A stretch of DNA of 64,000 nucleotides from Clostridia bacterium. Its GTDB lineage: Bacteria > Bacillota > Clostridia > Oscillospirales > CAG-272. The first letter of the stretch is position 1. Every line of letters starts with the position of its first letter. The DNA is taken from contig JAFTIL010000017.1 of NCBI GenBank assembly GCA_017456905.1, positions 1 through 64,000 of the forward strand, in the 5' to 3' direction. Shown piece by piece: positions 1 through 7,339 of the stretch. A program made the translations under genes and the position numbers. Below the pieces are notes generated by a model that saw nothing but the letters and a program-made list of their open reading frames with translations, searched no databases and had not been told where the DNA came from.

Positions 1-96
1 CAGTATTTGAAAATCAAATATATTGTTAGTGAATATGAAAGTGGCGAAAGTAGAAATATAATTCTGTATATTGCTGAAATCGAGAAAACACAATAA
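1..96 (+). CDS. 3' end of an unidentified protein (partial)
   Basis: The first 31 codons of the window stay open in frame 1 and end in TAA at 94-96; the peptide ends ILYIAEIEKTQ. The start lies outside the window. The reading is AT-rich like the gene at 555-1232 and unlike most of the window. The fragment is too short to assign a family, and a chance open frame cannot be excluded. Confidence 0.45.
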   Translation, partial: QYLKIKYIVSEYESGESRNIILYIAEIEKTQ

Positions 97-149
97 AGTA
101 TTGTATCAAAATTATAGTTATTAGCCAATAAAAAGCACTGCTTGTCCAA

Positions 150-226
150 CTTCTCATAAGGATGTTTGGATTCTCGGTAGGGGCGAACTGTGTTCGCCCG
201 CGGGAGACCGCAGGTCTCCCCTACGG
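150..226 (+). repeat. Double-hairpin intergenic repeat, copy 1
   Basis: Two adjacent hairpins (GGGCGAACtgtGTTCGCCC and GGGAGACCgcaGGTCTCCC) are enclosed by GTAGG and CCTAC. They are preceded by TTCTCATAAGGAT. The left hairpin, the GTAGG edge and the TTCTCATAAGGAT flank recur in inverted orientation at 1336-1413, so this is a dispersed family rather than a single terminator. Confidence 0.75.
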
Positions 227-286
227 GTGCATCAACAAATTTCGGCAGAGATATTGTTTCTCTGCATATAATGGGTTGAAGGAAAG

Positions 287-420
287 CCTCCCTCGAGAGG
301 GAGGGGGACCGCGATAGCGGTGGAAGGAGCCTGCGTGACATAGGGCTTGCATAAACTTTGTGGTAACGCACTCTCCCTCAGTCAGCTTCGCCGACAGCTC
401 CCTCCCGGAGGGAGCCTTTG
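287..420. repeat. CT/GA-rich palindromic intergenic element
   Basis: Ordered palindromes: CCTCCCTC/GAGGGAGG at 287-304, ACCGC-GATA-GCGGT at 308-321, and GCTCCCTCC/GGAGGGAGC at 397-415. Between them lies a CTCCCTCAGTCAGCTTCGCC segment. The mirrored GAGGGAG ends suggest a MITE- or REP-like element. Similar sequences are, to my recollection, common in gut Clostridia genomes. No open frame is associated. Confidence 0.55.
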
Positions 421-554
421 ATACGTGCAGCCTTAGGGGCATGGGCTTTGCCCGAAGCCCGCGTTGCCTGCAACGCTGTAATACAAAGGCGAAACTGGCG
501 ATAAAGCAAGTTGATAAATAAAAATAAGGATTTTGGGGGGAGAAGATATTTATT

Positions 555-1232
555 ATGTTGCGCAAACATAAATTTTTGAACCTTAACATAGGGCTTGTTA
601 AAGAAAATTTTGTAATAGTAAAAAAAGCCGACAAAAATCTTTGGAAATCAAGAGGATTTAAAAGCATTCGTAAATACCCCATTTTTAGATACAAACTCAA
701 TCCTTCTGAAATTATTATGCTGGGTGTACCGTTAAATATTGAAGAATTCGAAAGCGAAACATTAAAAAACAGTCATATTGTCGATGTGTGTACTTGTTGC
801 GGTACATATGGAATGGGAGGCCCGGGATTTTTTGGGCTTAAATTGCAAGGTGAATTTGGAAAGAGATGGTTGACCTACTGTATTTGGGCTGCGGGCGAAC
901 ACATTTTATTTGATGACAGTATTTTGGAATGTCATCCCGACTATGCCGAAAAATATTCTCCGTTAATTGCGTTTGATGACTATTCAAACAGTTTTGCAAA
1001 GTTCAAAAAAATGCTGTTAGATATGACAATCAAAGAGGTTACTGTATCAAAAGACAGTATTGAAATTGCGCTTATTGATAACCATGGAAAAACACATTTG
1101 ATTCATTCTTATAAGTATTCGGAGAAATTTCCGGAACAAGGTGGAACCGGAAAGAAACGTAATTCTTTTGAAACGGGAGAAATGAAAGATTATTGGCTTA
1201 TCACATATGATGGAACGCACTTGAAAGTATGA
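555..1232 (+). CDS. Protein of unknown function, 225 aa
   Basis: I do not recognise this protein. It is soluble by eye, with no signal peptide or membrane segment. It is rich in Lys, Phe and Tyr, with a central CTCCGTYGMGGPGFFGLKL block around residues 79-97 that could be a metal or structural site. The ATG follows GGGGGGAGA by about 9 bases, a good ribosome binding site. The gene is much more AT-rich than genes downstream and lies between inverted copies of an intergenic repeat, which suggests acquisition, though this is inference. A rho-independent terminator follows at 1267. Confidence 0.7.
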   Translation: MLRKHKFLNLNIGLVKENFVIVKKADKNLWKSRGFKSIRKYPIFRYKLNPSEIIMLGVPLNIEEFESETLKNSHIVDVCTCCGTYGMGGPGFFGLKLQGEFGKRWLTYCIWAAGEHILFDDSILECHPDYAEKYSPLIAFDDYSNSFAKFKKMLLDMTIKEVTVSKDSIEIALIDNHGKTHLIHSYKYSEKFPEQGGTGKKRNSFETGEMKDYWLITYDGTHLKV

Positions 1233-1266
1233 AAGATGCGTCCAATTTATCCTATAGAATATAACG

Positions 1267-1300
1267 AACCCCGACAGACCTTTGAAAATCTGCCGGGGTT
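1267..1300 (+). terminator. Rho-independent terminator
   Basis: Stem AACCCCG-CAGA with TCTG-CCGGGGTT, a short A-rich loop, then an AT-rich tract. It sits 34 bases after the stop of the unknown gene at 555-1232. Confidence 0.7.
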
Positions 1301-1335
1301 AATTATTTGTTTGGTGCGGATCAAATTTTTCCTAT

Positions 1336-1413
1336 CCGTAGGGGCGTTCTGTGAACGCCCGCGGGCGAACACAGTTCGCCCCTACCGTGTGTCAGGTAAA
1401 TATCCTTATGAGA
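1336..1413 (-). repeat. Double-hairpin intergenic repeat, copy 2 (inverted)
   Basis: GTAGGGGCGTTC/GAACGCCC and GGGCGAACacaGTTCGCCC hairpins end in CCTACCG and are followed by ATATCCTTATGAGAA, the reverse complement of the flank in copy 1. One hairpin arm is an exact reverse complement of copy 1 over about 27 bases. Confidence 0.75.
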
Positions 1414-1574
1414 ACCAGCCTTTTCGAAGTGCATTTTTATTGGCGTAAACGAGAAATTTTGAACGCGAGTAAGGAGCGTCAAGAGCGCCGGAGGCGCGAG
1501 CAGAGCGACTATGTTTGAGAGGTGCGATGCCGTAAGGCGGAAGAAAGAATCTCTCCATCTTCGCCCAAAAAGGG

Positions 1575-1603
1575 TTGCGGTTTTTCTTATTTTATGATAT
1601 AAT
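1575..1603 (+). promoter_or_regulatory. Sigma-A promoter of the YczE-like gene
   Basis: TTGCGG (1575-1580), 17 bases, TATAAT (1598-1603). The stretch closely resembles the promoter at 2399-2427. Confidence 0.65.
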
Positions 1604-1635
1604 AAGTCGATTCTAAAAACAAAAAGGAACCCGCC

Positions 1636-2358
1636 ATGAAAAAACTTCCTCGTGCCAATGAGCTTCTCTGGCTCTTTGGTATTATTTTCGTTGCTCTGGG
1701 TGTTGCTATTTGCAGCAAAGCCAACCTGGGTGTATCCATGATCGCCGCTCCCACCTTTGTGGTGCAGGAGGCCGTCGTCAAGCTTTGGGACGGCTTCAGC
1801 GTAGGTGTGGTGGAATACCTGGTCCAAGGCCTTGTGCTGATCGTGCTCTGTCTTTGTGTCCGTCGCTTTAGCTGGCGATATCTCTTGGCCTTTTTAGTGG
1901 CCGTTATCTATGGCTACACTATGAATTTCTTCCTTTGGATCCTGGGAGGCGTGTCCTTCGATGCCATCTGGTTCCGCTGGGTCATGCTCCTTGTGGGCGA
2001 TGTGATCACTGCCTTCGGTGTGGCCTGCTTCTTCCACACGTATATGCCCCTACAGGTCTTTGAACTCTTTGTTGCGGAGCTGACCGACCGCTACCATTTG
2101 AATCTCCACCGTGTCAAAACGGTTTTCGATATCAGTCTGTTGCTCATTTCCGTTTCCCTTGCCCTGCTGCTCTTCGGAGATGTCACTACCTTTGATTGGC
2201 GCACCATCGGGCACAACAGCTTCCATAGTCTGGGTCTTGGTACGCTGGTCACGACTCTTATCAATTCCCCCCTCATCAATCTCATGAGCCGCCTTGTTAA
2301 ACAAATTTTTGACGGTTCTGCCCGTTTCCCCAAATTGGAGCGTGTATTAAAGCGCTGA
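1636..2358 (+). CDS. YczE/YyaS/YitT-type integral membrane protein
   Basis: A 240-aa, very hydrophobic protein with about five to six membrane segments. It opens with a basic N-terminus (KKLPRANEL) followed by a helix containing GVAICSKANLGVS. The Gly/Ala-rich helices and the conserved small loop after the first helix resemble the YczE/YitT group of Bacillota membrane proteins, whose function is not settled. The ATG follows AAAAAGGAACCCGCC, and the gene has its own sigma-A promoter. It stands alone. Family level is moderately sure; no substrate can be given. Confidence 0.75.
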   Translation: MKKLPRANELLWLFGIIFVALGVAICSKANLGVSMIAAPTFVVQEAVVKLWDGFSVGVVEYLVQGLVLIVLCLCVRRFSWRYLLAFLVAVIYGYTMNFFLWILGGVSFDAIWFRWVMLLVGDVITAFGVACFFHTYMPLQVFELFVAELTDRYHLNLHRVKTVFDISLLLISVSLALLLFGDVTTFDWRTIGHNSFHSLGLGTLVTTLINSPLINLMSRLVKQIFDGSARFPKLERVLKR

Positions 2359-2398
2359 CGGAGCCGCGCCCCGTTTGAAAGGTAAATGATCAAAGGGA

Positions 2399-2427
2399 TT
2401 GCGTTTTTTGCTTTTTTATGGTATAAT
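2399..2427 (+). promoter_or_regulatory. Sigma-A promoter of lipoprotein gene
   Basis: TTGCGT (2399-2404), 17 bases, TATAAT (2422-2427), ending about 30 bases before the gene start. Confidence 0.65.
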
Positions 2428-2456
2428 AGATCAACACAAGAAAAGGAGGAGCCAAA

Positions 2457-2957
2457 ATGAAAATCAAACGTATGCTTTTAGTATCCATACTTTCCTTGGC
2501 TATATTTGTATCCCTTACAAGCTGTATTGTCATTCCCAGATACAAATATTATAAAATTGATTCGGAAACAGTTTCGTCTATTGAGATTTACGATTTACGC
2601 AATAGCGATACGCATTATAGTGGTTTTCTCGAAACGGAAACACCCGTGTATGCTATAGAACAGGAACAAATCGCGGATTTTTTAAAGGATCTTTCCGATA
2701 TCCGTTTTTCTGATAGCATTATCATTACGATAGCCGCTATCGATCCAAGTTTTGTTTATGATGATTGGGTCGTGCGTATAAATTATTCCAACGGAACCTA
2801 TGCTCTTATTTCTTGTGACGGTTATGGGCAGACCTACGATGAGAATGATGAGGCGATCGATGGCAATCATTTCGGTTGTGATGATGACGAATGGAAACAG
2901 TTTATTAGTAAGTATGTACCGAAAGATATCTTTGATCATGCTCCCAAAGGAGAGTGA
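2457..2957 (+). CDS. Small putative lipoprotein, 166 aa
   Basis: The N-terminus has basic residues (MKIKR), a hydrophobic stretch and the lipobox-like SLTSC at about residues 20-24, so the mature protein is probably lipid-anchored outside the membrane. The rest is acidic and mixed alpha/beta in look, with a CDDDEWKQFI segment near the end. I do not recognise the family. The ATG is preceded by AAAGGAGGAGCC, a strong ribosome binding site, and by its own promoter. It appears monocistronic. Confidence 0.75.
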   Translation: MKIKRMLLVSILSLAIFVSLTSCIVIPRYKYYKIDSETVSSIEIYDLRNSDTHYSGFLETETPVYAIEQEQIADFLKDLSDIRFSDSIIITIAAIDPSFVYDDWVVRINYSNGTYALISCDGYGQTYDENDEAIDGNHFGCDDDEWKQFISKYVPKDIFDHAPKGE

Positions 2958-3215
2958 TACTGCATCATCCTTGTTATTCTATCATCAATCGTTATTCCCC
3001 CTTCGAAGTTTGCATGTCGACAGAGACGTAGCAGGGTCCCAATATCTCCCGAAAGGAAATTAGCGTGAAAGTTCAAAGATCATAGACCCAAGTAAACTGT
3101 TTCACGCCTAATTCTCCCTAAAAATGGGGCCCAACCTATTTTTGTCGCTGATAAGCGACACGGTCGAATTGCAAAATGTATTTATGCCGCCGCTGGCGGC
3201 GGAATGGAGATTACC
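2958..3215. other. 258-bp intergenic region with hairpins
   Basis: Contains CGTGAAA...TTTCACG (about 3063-3107), GTCGCtgatAAGCGAC near 3143 and GCCGCCgctGGCGGC near 3186. No clear sigma-A promoter was found. The last hairpin lies directly before the ribosome binding site of the next gene and might affect its translation. Confidence 0.4.
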
Positions 3216-4406
3216 ATGCAAATCACAAAAACTGATGCCGTTGTTTCGCTGGATCTGGCAACCGTATTTAATCGCTATACGCTGGTCTATACCGCCACCG
3301 TTCCTGTCCGCTGCACCATGACTTACACAGAAGATGCGGGAGAGCGCACCGAAGAGTTCTTCCTGGAGGCGGGAGAACATATGCACTTTCCCTCCTATAT
3401 GGATGGCTATCTTCTTCACAAGCACGCCAATGCCGCGCTGTCCATGACCGTCCGCACCATCAGCCACGACTGCGGCGAGTTCGCCCTTCACGATTTTTCT
3501 GTGGACACCGTGCCCGTTTTGGCCGAGAAAACCTTCTTCTTCGAAAATGACCGCTATCGTGTAGGCGTCGAGCTTTGCTGGGGCGGCGGACTTTCCTATC
3601 TGGAAGACAAGTTGTGCCCTGTGGAGGGCCTTGGCAATATCCTCAATAATTTCGACACAGGCCGTCTTATCCAGCAATCCTACTACGGTATCGGAGAACC
3701 ACCCTATGTGCGGGGCGAATTTATGGGACAGTCCTGGGGATATAACCCCGTGCAAGGCGGTGACCGCGGCAATCATAAGTCCAAGCTTATTGAGGCACGG
3801 GTCAGCGAGCACGAGGTCTACGTCAAGTGCCGTCCCCGCGACTGGGGTCATGACGGTGGTACTACCTACGCTTATATGGAAAATTGGTACCGCCTGGACG
3901 GAGATTATCTTATCGTTGACAACCGCTTTGTTGATTTTTCGGGCTGGACTCACCCCATGGCAGGCCAGGAAGTCCCTGCCTTCTACACAGTCTCATATCT
4001 GAACAATTACTATTGGTATGACGGGGATAAGCCCTGGACGGATGATGCTCTTTCCGTAAAGAGCGATCTGCCCTTCTGGCCCGACGATTGGCCCTATTGT
4101 ACCTTCTCGCCTAAGAAGGGTAATACCGAGCTGTGGAGCGCTTTTGTGGATGACAACGGCTACGGTCTTGGCCTCTATACCCCCAACGTTTCCCGCACTG
4201 TCGCAGGCCGGCATATGTACGATGCCTCCAAGGATCCTGCTGCCGTCTCCTGTAACTATATCGCGCCCCTGCGTGCCATTCAGCTCAAATGCTTCAAGCC
4301 CGTGACCTACTCGTATTTTATCACGGCAGGTCAGCTTTCTGACATCCGTGCCCGCTTCAAGGCGCGGAAGGACGAGATCTCCAATACCGCCTGGAACGAG
4401 TATTGA
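3216..4406 (+). CDS. Unknown protein, 396 aa, possibly carbohydrate-related
   Basis: A soluble protein with no signal peptide. It is rich in Trp, Tyr, Asp and His, with blocks such as RPRDWGHDGGTTYAYMENW and LPFWPDDWPYCTFSP, a composition typical of beta-sandwich carbohydrate-active proteins. I cannot place it in a named family. ATG 3216 is preferred over ATG 3204 because GGAG lies 8 bases before it. It is followed after 31 bases by a Gfo/Idh/MocA oxidoreductase, so the two probably form an operon acting on a sugar or sugar acid; this functional link is inference. Confidence 0.7.
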   Translation: MQITKTDAVVSLDLATVFNRYTLVYTATVPVRCTMTYTEDAGERTEEFFLEAGEHMHFPSYMDGYLLHKHANAALSMTVRTISHDCGEFALHDFSVDTVPVLAEKTFFFENDRYRVGVELCWGGGLSYLEDKLCPVEGLGNILNNFDTGRLIQQSYYGIGEPPYVRGEFMGQSWGYNPVQGGDRGNHKSKLIEARVSEHEVYVKCRPRDWGHDGGTTYAYMENWYRLDGDYLIVDNRFVDFSGWTHPMAGQEVPAFYTVSYLNNYYWYDGDKPWTDDALSVKSDLPFWPDDWPYCTFSPKKGNTELWSAFVDDNGYGLGLYTPNVSRTVAGRHMYDASKDPAAVSCNYIAPLRAIQLKCFKPVTYSYFITAGQLSDIRARFKARKDEISNTAWNEY

Positions 4407-4437
4407 TCTATTCTATATACAGAGAGGAAATAAAGTT

Positions 4438-5730
4438 ATGAAAAAAGTCCGTATTGGTGTGTTGGGTGCCTACCGTGGTACCAGTATGATCAATTATTGT
4501 AAGCGTGCCGACCATGCCGAGGTGGTGGCCATTTGTGACAAGAGTCCCGAAGCCCTGGATGCTCAGAGAGCCGCCGCAGAGGGCTTGGACATCACCTTCT
4601 ATGACCATTTCGACAAGTTTATCGAGCATGACATGGATGCTGTTGTATTGGCCAACTATGCTAACGAGCACGCGCCTTTCGCTATCCGTTGTCTCAAAAA
4701 GGGTCTGCACGTTTTCTCTGAAGTGCTTCCTGTCCAAAATATGAAGGAGGCTGTGGCGCTGGTCGAAGCTGTCGAGGAGAGTGGTCTGGTCTATGCATAC
4801 GGTGAGAACTATTGCTATATGCCCGCCCCCTACGAGATGAAAAAGCTCTACGAAAAGGGCGAGATCGGTGAGTTCGAGTACGGTGAGGGTGAATATATTC
4901 ACAACTGCGAGTCCATTTGGCCCTCCATTACCTACGGTGAAGAGGATCACTGGCGCAACAACGGCTATGCCACCTTCTATTGCACTCATTCCTTGGGTCC
5001 CATCATCCATTCCACAGGACTTCGTCCTGTGTCCGTTGTGGGCTTTGAGGGCACCAAGAACGCCCGCCGTCTGCGTACGGGCTGCAAGAGTGGTCAGTTC
5101 GGTATCGAGATGGTGACTTTGGAGAATGGTGGCATAGTCAAGTCTATTCACGGTGATCTGTATAAAAACTCCATCTGGTACACGATGTACGGCTCCCAGG
5201 GGCGTATGGAGTGCGGTCGTGAAGATGCCATGGACGGACACATCGGGAAGATCTATATTAACAAGGACGAATATGACGGTGGCTACGAGACCGGCTCTCT
5301 CCGCTCTTATTTCCCTGATCACGGCATGGGGGACAAGGTCGCAGGCTTCGGTCATGGCGGTTCCGATTTTTATTCTATGTATTTCTTCATCAACAAGATC
5401 TTAGGCGAGAAGGATGCCGATACCATCGACGTCTACGAGGCTTTGGATATGTTCTTGCCCGGTCTGTTTGCTTATCGCTCCGTGTTGGCAGGCGGTATCC
5501 CCATGGCCATTCCCAACCTTCGCAATAAGGAGGAGCGTGAACTTTGGCGGAACGACACCACCTGCACGGACCCCAAGGTTGCGGGCGATATGCTGATCCC
5601 CACTTTCTCGAAAGGAACACCTGAGATCCCGCAGGAGGTCTACGATCGCATGGCTCAGCTTTGGGAGGAAGAGTGTGCCAAGACGGAAGGCACGTATCGT
5701 ACGGCCGCTCTGACCCAGGGAAGTAAATAA
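4438..5730 (+). CDS. Gfo/Idh/MocA family NAD(P)-dependent oxidoreductase
   Basis: 430 aa, cytosolic. The N-terminal Rossmann fold opens with VRIGVLGAYRGTSMINYC, a variant of the usual GxGxxG dinucleotide loop. Then comes the family pattern of D/E-VVLANYANEHAPFAIRCL and a GLHVFSEVLPV strand (typical EKP becomes SEV, so the usual Lys is replaced). The C-terminal half is the substrate domain (YGENYCYMP, FYCTHSLGPIIHSTG). Such enzymes oxidise or reduce sugars, inositols or amino sugars; the substrate is unknown here. The start follows GAGAGGAAATAAAGTT. The loss of the canonical EKP lysine deserves note because it often contributes to catalysis in this family. Confidence 0.85.
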   Translation: MKKVRIGVLGAYRGTSMINYCKRADHAEVVAICDKSPEALDAQRAAAEGLDITFYDHFDKFIEHDMDAVVLANYANEHAPFAIRCLKKGLHVFSEVLPVQNMKEAVALVEAVEESGLVYAYGENYCYMPAPYEMKKLYEKGEIGEFEYGEGEYIHNCESIWPSITYGEEDHWRNNGYATFYCTHSLGPIIHSTGLRPVSVVGFEGTKNARRLRTGCKSGQFGIEMVTLENGGIVKSIHGDLYKNSIWYTMYGSQGRMECGREDAMDGHIGKIYINKDEYDGGYETGSLRSYFPDHGMGDKVAGFGHGGSDFYSMYFFINKILGEKDADTIDVYEALDMFLPGLFAYRSVLAGGIPMAIPNLRNKEERELWRNDTTCTDPKVAGDMLIPTFSKGTPEIPQEVYDRMAQLWEEECAKTEGTYRTAALTQGSK

Positions 5731-5745
5731 AAGATATCTCCGAAC

Positions 5746-5778
5746 TAAAACCCCGACGGTGTCAGCCGTCGGGGTTTT
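5746..5778. terminator. Bidirectional rho-independent terminator
   Basis: AAACCCCGACGGtgtcagCCGTCGGGGTTTT, a perfect stem with T and A tracts on either side. It sits between the oxidoreductase and the convergent SdpI-like gene and can serve both. Confidence 0.9.
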
Positions 5779-5787
5779 GTGGTGTAT

Positions 5788-6885
5788 TTACTTGTCCGCC
5801 CGTGCGATGAGCTCGTCGCAGATTGCCTTGGATGCCTCGTCATCCTGACCGCCCAGCACCAGCACCGAGCCGTCCTCCATGGTCACTACCACACATGCCA
5901 CGTTCAAATCGCCGCAGGTATAGCGGGTATAGTTGCCGAACTCATCATTTCTGAACCATCCTACCAACAGTTTGGGCGAGCCGAAGCCGCTGACACGGTG
6001 GCCGTCTACGCCGTCCTCACGGTATTCAATGGCATTAACGTCGGCATAGTTGACGGTCAGTTCGCCGGTGTAGGTCGCGTCCACCGTAAAGGCGGTGTCG
6101 CCGTAGGCCACCGTCACCTCACCCGTGAAGATGATCACGGCCGCGAAGGCAAGAATGGCCACCACCAAAACGGTGGTCAGCACCACCGCCCACTTGGGGT
6201 AATACTTTATCATCTTCACATCCTCATAGGAAGCTCTGCCCTCCCGCACCTGCTTCTTAAAATAAGAGGAAGAATAGATCGCGGTGGGGATAACGGCCAG
6301 CAGGATGATACCCAATGCCACGAAGGGAAACACCTTCATGGGCAAGAAGGCGCAAAGCATGAGAAGGATGCCGCATCCGACCCAGATCTTTCCCGCAAAG
6401 CGGTGGGTGGCGTTCCAGTTTTCCTCGTTGGCCAGCGTCCACGTGAGCTTGACGCCAAGGGTGTAGTTCTGCTTACACTTGGGCATATAATTTCCTACGA
6501 CGAGGAAAACGATGCCCAAAAGGACGCAGATGAGGGCGGTGAAGTTAAATTCCATTCCCAAAGCAGCGGCGTAGATGATCCCGCTTGAGAACAAAGAGAT
6601 GAAGGGCATGATCCAGAAGATCATACCAATGGCCTTGGGGCTTTGGTCAGCCTGCTTCTTATCCTTGCTTGTGAGGAACAGGCAAAGCCAATATATGCCC
6701 AAGAGGATGAGGGGCATGAGGACCACCGCCAAGGCGGGAGATCCCCAGCCATCCACTTGCCCATCGGGCCCCCAGTGGATGGGCAACTTTGAGGGAAGCT
6801 GATTCCAGAGGATGAGTCCAACTACCGTGGGGATCAGCATTACCAGGGAGGATATGAGGATTTTCCATTTATTCTTTTTAATCAT
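5788..6885 (-). CDS. sdpI: SdpI-like membrane protein with C-terminal extra domain
   Basis: 365 aa. Residues 1-60 form a DUF1648-like unit (LPSKLPIHWGPDGQVDGWGS) between two membrane helices. Residues about 90-230 match the SdpI pattern (VGNYMPKCKQNYTLGVKLTW, followed by NWNATHRFAGKIW). A soluble tail of roughly 110 residues after the last helix looks like a bacterial PH-type beta domain. SdpI of Bacillus gives immunity to the SdpC toxin and sequesters SdpR at the membrane. Here the gene overlaps the ArsR-type gene by 8 bases, so they are co-translated, but no sdpABC toxin genes are nearby. It may be a sensor or defence protein without its own toxin. Confidence 0.85.
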   Translation of the reverse strand: MIKKNKWKILISSLVMLIPTVVGLILWNQLPSKLPIHWGPDGQVDGWGSPALAVVLMPLILLGIYWLCLFLTSKDKKQADQSPKAIGMIFWIMPFISLFSSGIIYAAALGMEFNFTALICVLLGIVFLVVGNYMPKCKQNYTLGVKLTWTLANEENWNATHRFAGKIWVGCGILLMLCAFLPMKVFPFVALGIILLAVIPTAIYSSSYFKKQVREGRASYEDVKMIKYYPKWAVVLTTVLVVAILAFAAVIIFTGEVTVAYGDTAFTVDATYTGELTVNYADVNAIEYREDGVDGHRVSGFGSPKLLVGWFRNDEFGNYTRYTCGDLNVACVVVTMEDGSVLVLGGQDDEASKAICDELIARADK

Positions 6886-7153
6886 GATTGTCTTCTCCTT
6901 TCAGCTCGGTGATCCACAGCAGGATCTCCTCAAGTACGGATGCGTTCAGCTCGTAAAAAATAAATTTACCCTCACGGGTGTCTCGAATGAGGTCGGCCTC
7001 CTTGAGAACCGACAGGTGGCGGGAGATGGACGCGCCCGTCACATCGAAGTGATCGACGATGTCCCCTGCCGACATACGCCCTTTCTTTAAAAGGTTCAGT
7101 ATTTCACGCCGTATGGGGTCGGCCAAGGCCCGCATGGTTTGTTGTAGACCCAT
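6878..7153 (-). CDS. sdpR: SdpR-like ArsR-family repressor
   Basis: 91 aa, a single winged-helix domain: RALADPIRREILNLLKKGRM, then a recognition region VTGASISRHLSVLKEADLI and wing DTREGKFIFYELN. It has none of the metal-binding Cys pairs of ArsR or CadC, which fits the SdpR/YceK-type autorepressors. The ATG follows AAAGGAGCATACC. It overlaps the SdpI-like gene by 8 bases. It is probably autoregulated through the palindrome at 7175-7194. Confidence 0.88.
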   Translation of the reverse strand: MGLQQTMRALADPIRREILNLLKKGRMSAGDIVDHFDVTGASISRHLSVLKEADLIRDTREGKFIFYELNASVLEEILLWITELKGEDNHD

Positions 7154-7174
7154 GGTATGCTCCTTTCATTTAAC

Positions 7175-7225
7175 ATTTAACCTAATCGTTAAATAAAGTA
7201 TAGCATATCATTCCCGTTTTGTCAA
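7175..7225 (-). promoter_or_regulatory. sdpRI promoter and candidate SdpR operator
   Basis: Minus-strand TTGACA (7220-7225), 17 bases, TATACT (7197-7202). Directly downstream is a perfect inverted repeat ATTTAAC-ctaatc-GTTAAAT (7175-7194), with an extra ATTTAAC-like half site beside it. Its place between the -10 box and the ribosome binding site is where an autorepressor would block transcription. Confidence 0.7.
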
Positions 7226-7298
7226 TAGGGAATACAAAACTTTTTTAAAATTTTTAAAAGGGCGGGTCTAACGAAAGTGAAGTAAGCACAAAATCGAT

Positions 7299-7334
7299 AA
7301 AAGCTCCTGCGGCAAAATACCGTAGGAGCTTTTT
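7299..7334 (-). terminator. Rho-independent terminator of spoVT
   Basis: On the minus strand, AAAAGCTCCTACGG and CCGCAGGAGCTTTT flank a short loop and end in T residues, just after the spoVT stop. Confidence 0.8.
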
Positions 7335-7339
7335 GAGGT

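Larger units (their letters stand above)
97..554. other. 458-bp gene-free stretch with palindromic repeats
   Basis: I see no credible gene here. The reverse-strand open frames run through palindromic repeats and have no ribosome binding site. The stretch holds a double-hairpin repeat (150-226) and a GA/CT-rich palindromic element (287-420), then a GC-rich hairpin near 445-463. The ribosome binding site of the next gene (GGGGGGAGA) lies at its right end. Confidence 0.6.
1233..1635. other. Gene-free stretch with terminator, repeat and promoter
   Basis: Holds the terminator of the upstream gene (1267-1300), the inverted repeat copy (1336-1413), a GC-rich segment at about 1440-1560 with short inverted repeats such as CGCCGGAGGCG, and the promoter of the membrane protein gene (1575-1603). 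The short open frames across it consist of these elements and are not called. Confidence 0.6.

Noticed and set aside
1236-1448. 70-codon plus-strand open frame
   Set aside because: Composed of a terminator and a palindromic repeat; no ribosome binding site.
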